Shown here: one piece after another, positions 51,144 to 51,284 of the stretch
Layout of the letters: the number at the start of each line of letters is the position of its first letter
Position numbering within the stretch: the stretch's first letter is position 1
Origin: Methylobacter sp.
GTDB taxonomy: Bacteria; Pseudomonadota; Gammaproteobacteria; Methylococcales; Methylomonadaceae
Assembly (NCBI GenBank): GCA_030655535.1
Contig: JAURVK010000026.1
Coordinates: forward strand, 1-51,284
Direction: 5' to 3'
Length of the DNA: 51,284 nucleotides
The notes under the pieces: model-generated
What the model was told of the DNA's origin: nothing
Databases searched by the model: none
Seen by the model: only the letters and a program-made list of their open reading frames with translations
Program-made: the position numbers and the translations under genes

Positions 51144-51284
51144 GAGACTGTGAAAGTATTATCCAAATCGAGCTGAAAAAATTATTTACCACAGAGAATA
51201 CGAAGGACACGGAGAAAATAACAGCATTAATTCAAGGCATTAAAAACTTCGTGCTCTCCGTGTTCTTCGTGGTTATTTTCTAAA
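51144..51284. mobile_element. second copy of the MITE-like element, cut by the window end
   Basis: Begins GAGACTGTGAAAGTATTATCC and is nearly identical to 41885 onward through TTCGTGGTTATTTTCT; the window ends before the right terminal repeat. The left neighbour is CTCGTTCCCACGCTG, i.e. half a palindrome, as for the first copy. Confidence 0.88.

Overview
The window reads as a chromosomal segment of a gammaproteobacterial (type I) methanotroph of the order Methylococcales; a Methylobacter-like genus is my best guess from memory, not from a search. The main evidence is a complete calcium-type methanol dehydrogenase cluster in the order mxaFJGI-RSACKL, with a divergent MxaB-type response regulator and an MxaD-like gene. 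A formaldehyde-activating-enzyme homologue and a four-gene sucrose operon (sps-spp-fruK-ams), which is typical of this group, support the same conclusion.

Layout. 1-0.3 kb: a 45-bp tandem repeat. 0.3-5.5 kb: an exported protein of unknown function, a Fae homologue lacking the expected active-site His, a small membrane protein, and a two-gene operon pairing a membrane/coiled-coil protein with an SPFH-like coiled-coil protein. 5.7-8.7 kb: cysD and cysN (ATP sulfurylase) split by a four-helix-bundle (S23-type) gene; the CysN tail looks like a vestigial APS kinase. 9-20 kb: signalling genes (CBS-PAS-GGDEF-EAL, EAL-CBS-GGDEF, a chemoreceptor) interspersed with a BamE-like lipoprotein, an OmpA-family porin and an alpha-oxoamine synthase. 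20.1-22.1 kb: a NarL-type two-component pair whose regulator closely resembles MxaB. 22.3-34.7 kb: a PepSY protein, a membrane protein, then the mxa cluster. 34.9-37.5 kb: tRNA-Arg and tRNA-Asn behind a strong promoter, followed by remnants of at least three transposases around a lone low-molecular-weight tyrosine phosphatase. 37.7-45 kb: rapA, a CvfB-like RNA-binding protein, a DUF1289 protein, a SemiSWEET transporter, and an arsS/glycosyltransferase pair of the arsenosugar type. 45.2-51.1 kb: the sucrose operon.

How it works together. MxaF/MxaI oxidise methanol in the periplasm with PQQ and Ca2+, and MxaG accepts the electrons. MxaJ, MxaD and MxaRSACKL are assembly and Ca2+-insertion functions. 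A hairpin plus T-tract after mxaI probably separates the highly expressed structural genes from the accessory genes. The sucrose genes make sucrose from UDP-glucose and fructose-6-P, and recycle it through amylosucrase and fructokinase.

The most unusual feature of the window is its density of short palindromic and nested intergenic repeats. These include REP-like hairpins in four gaps of the mxaRSACKL operon, a repeat that supplies the mxaL stop codon, a repeat at the mxaC/mxaK junction with a 19-bp duplication of the mxaK start site, and a 162-bp MITE-like element whose two copies sit at the same position inside a palindromic repeat. I see no CRISPR array, no rRNA and no prophage. No single dramatic new system is obvious. 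The best candidates for something undescribed are the SPFH-like/membrane pair and the repeat biology.
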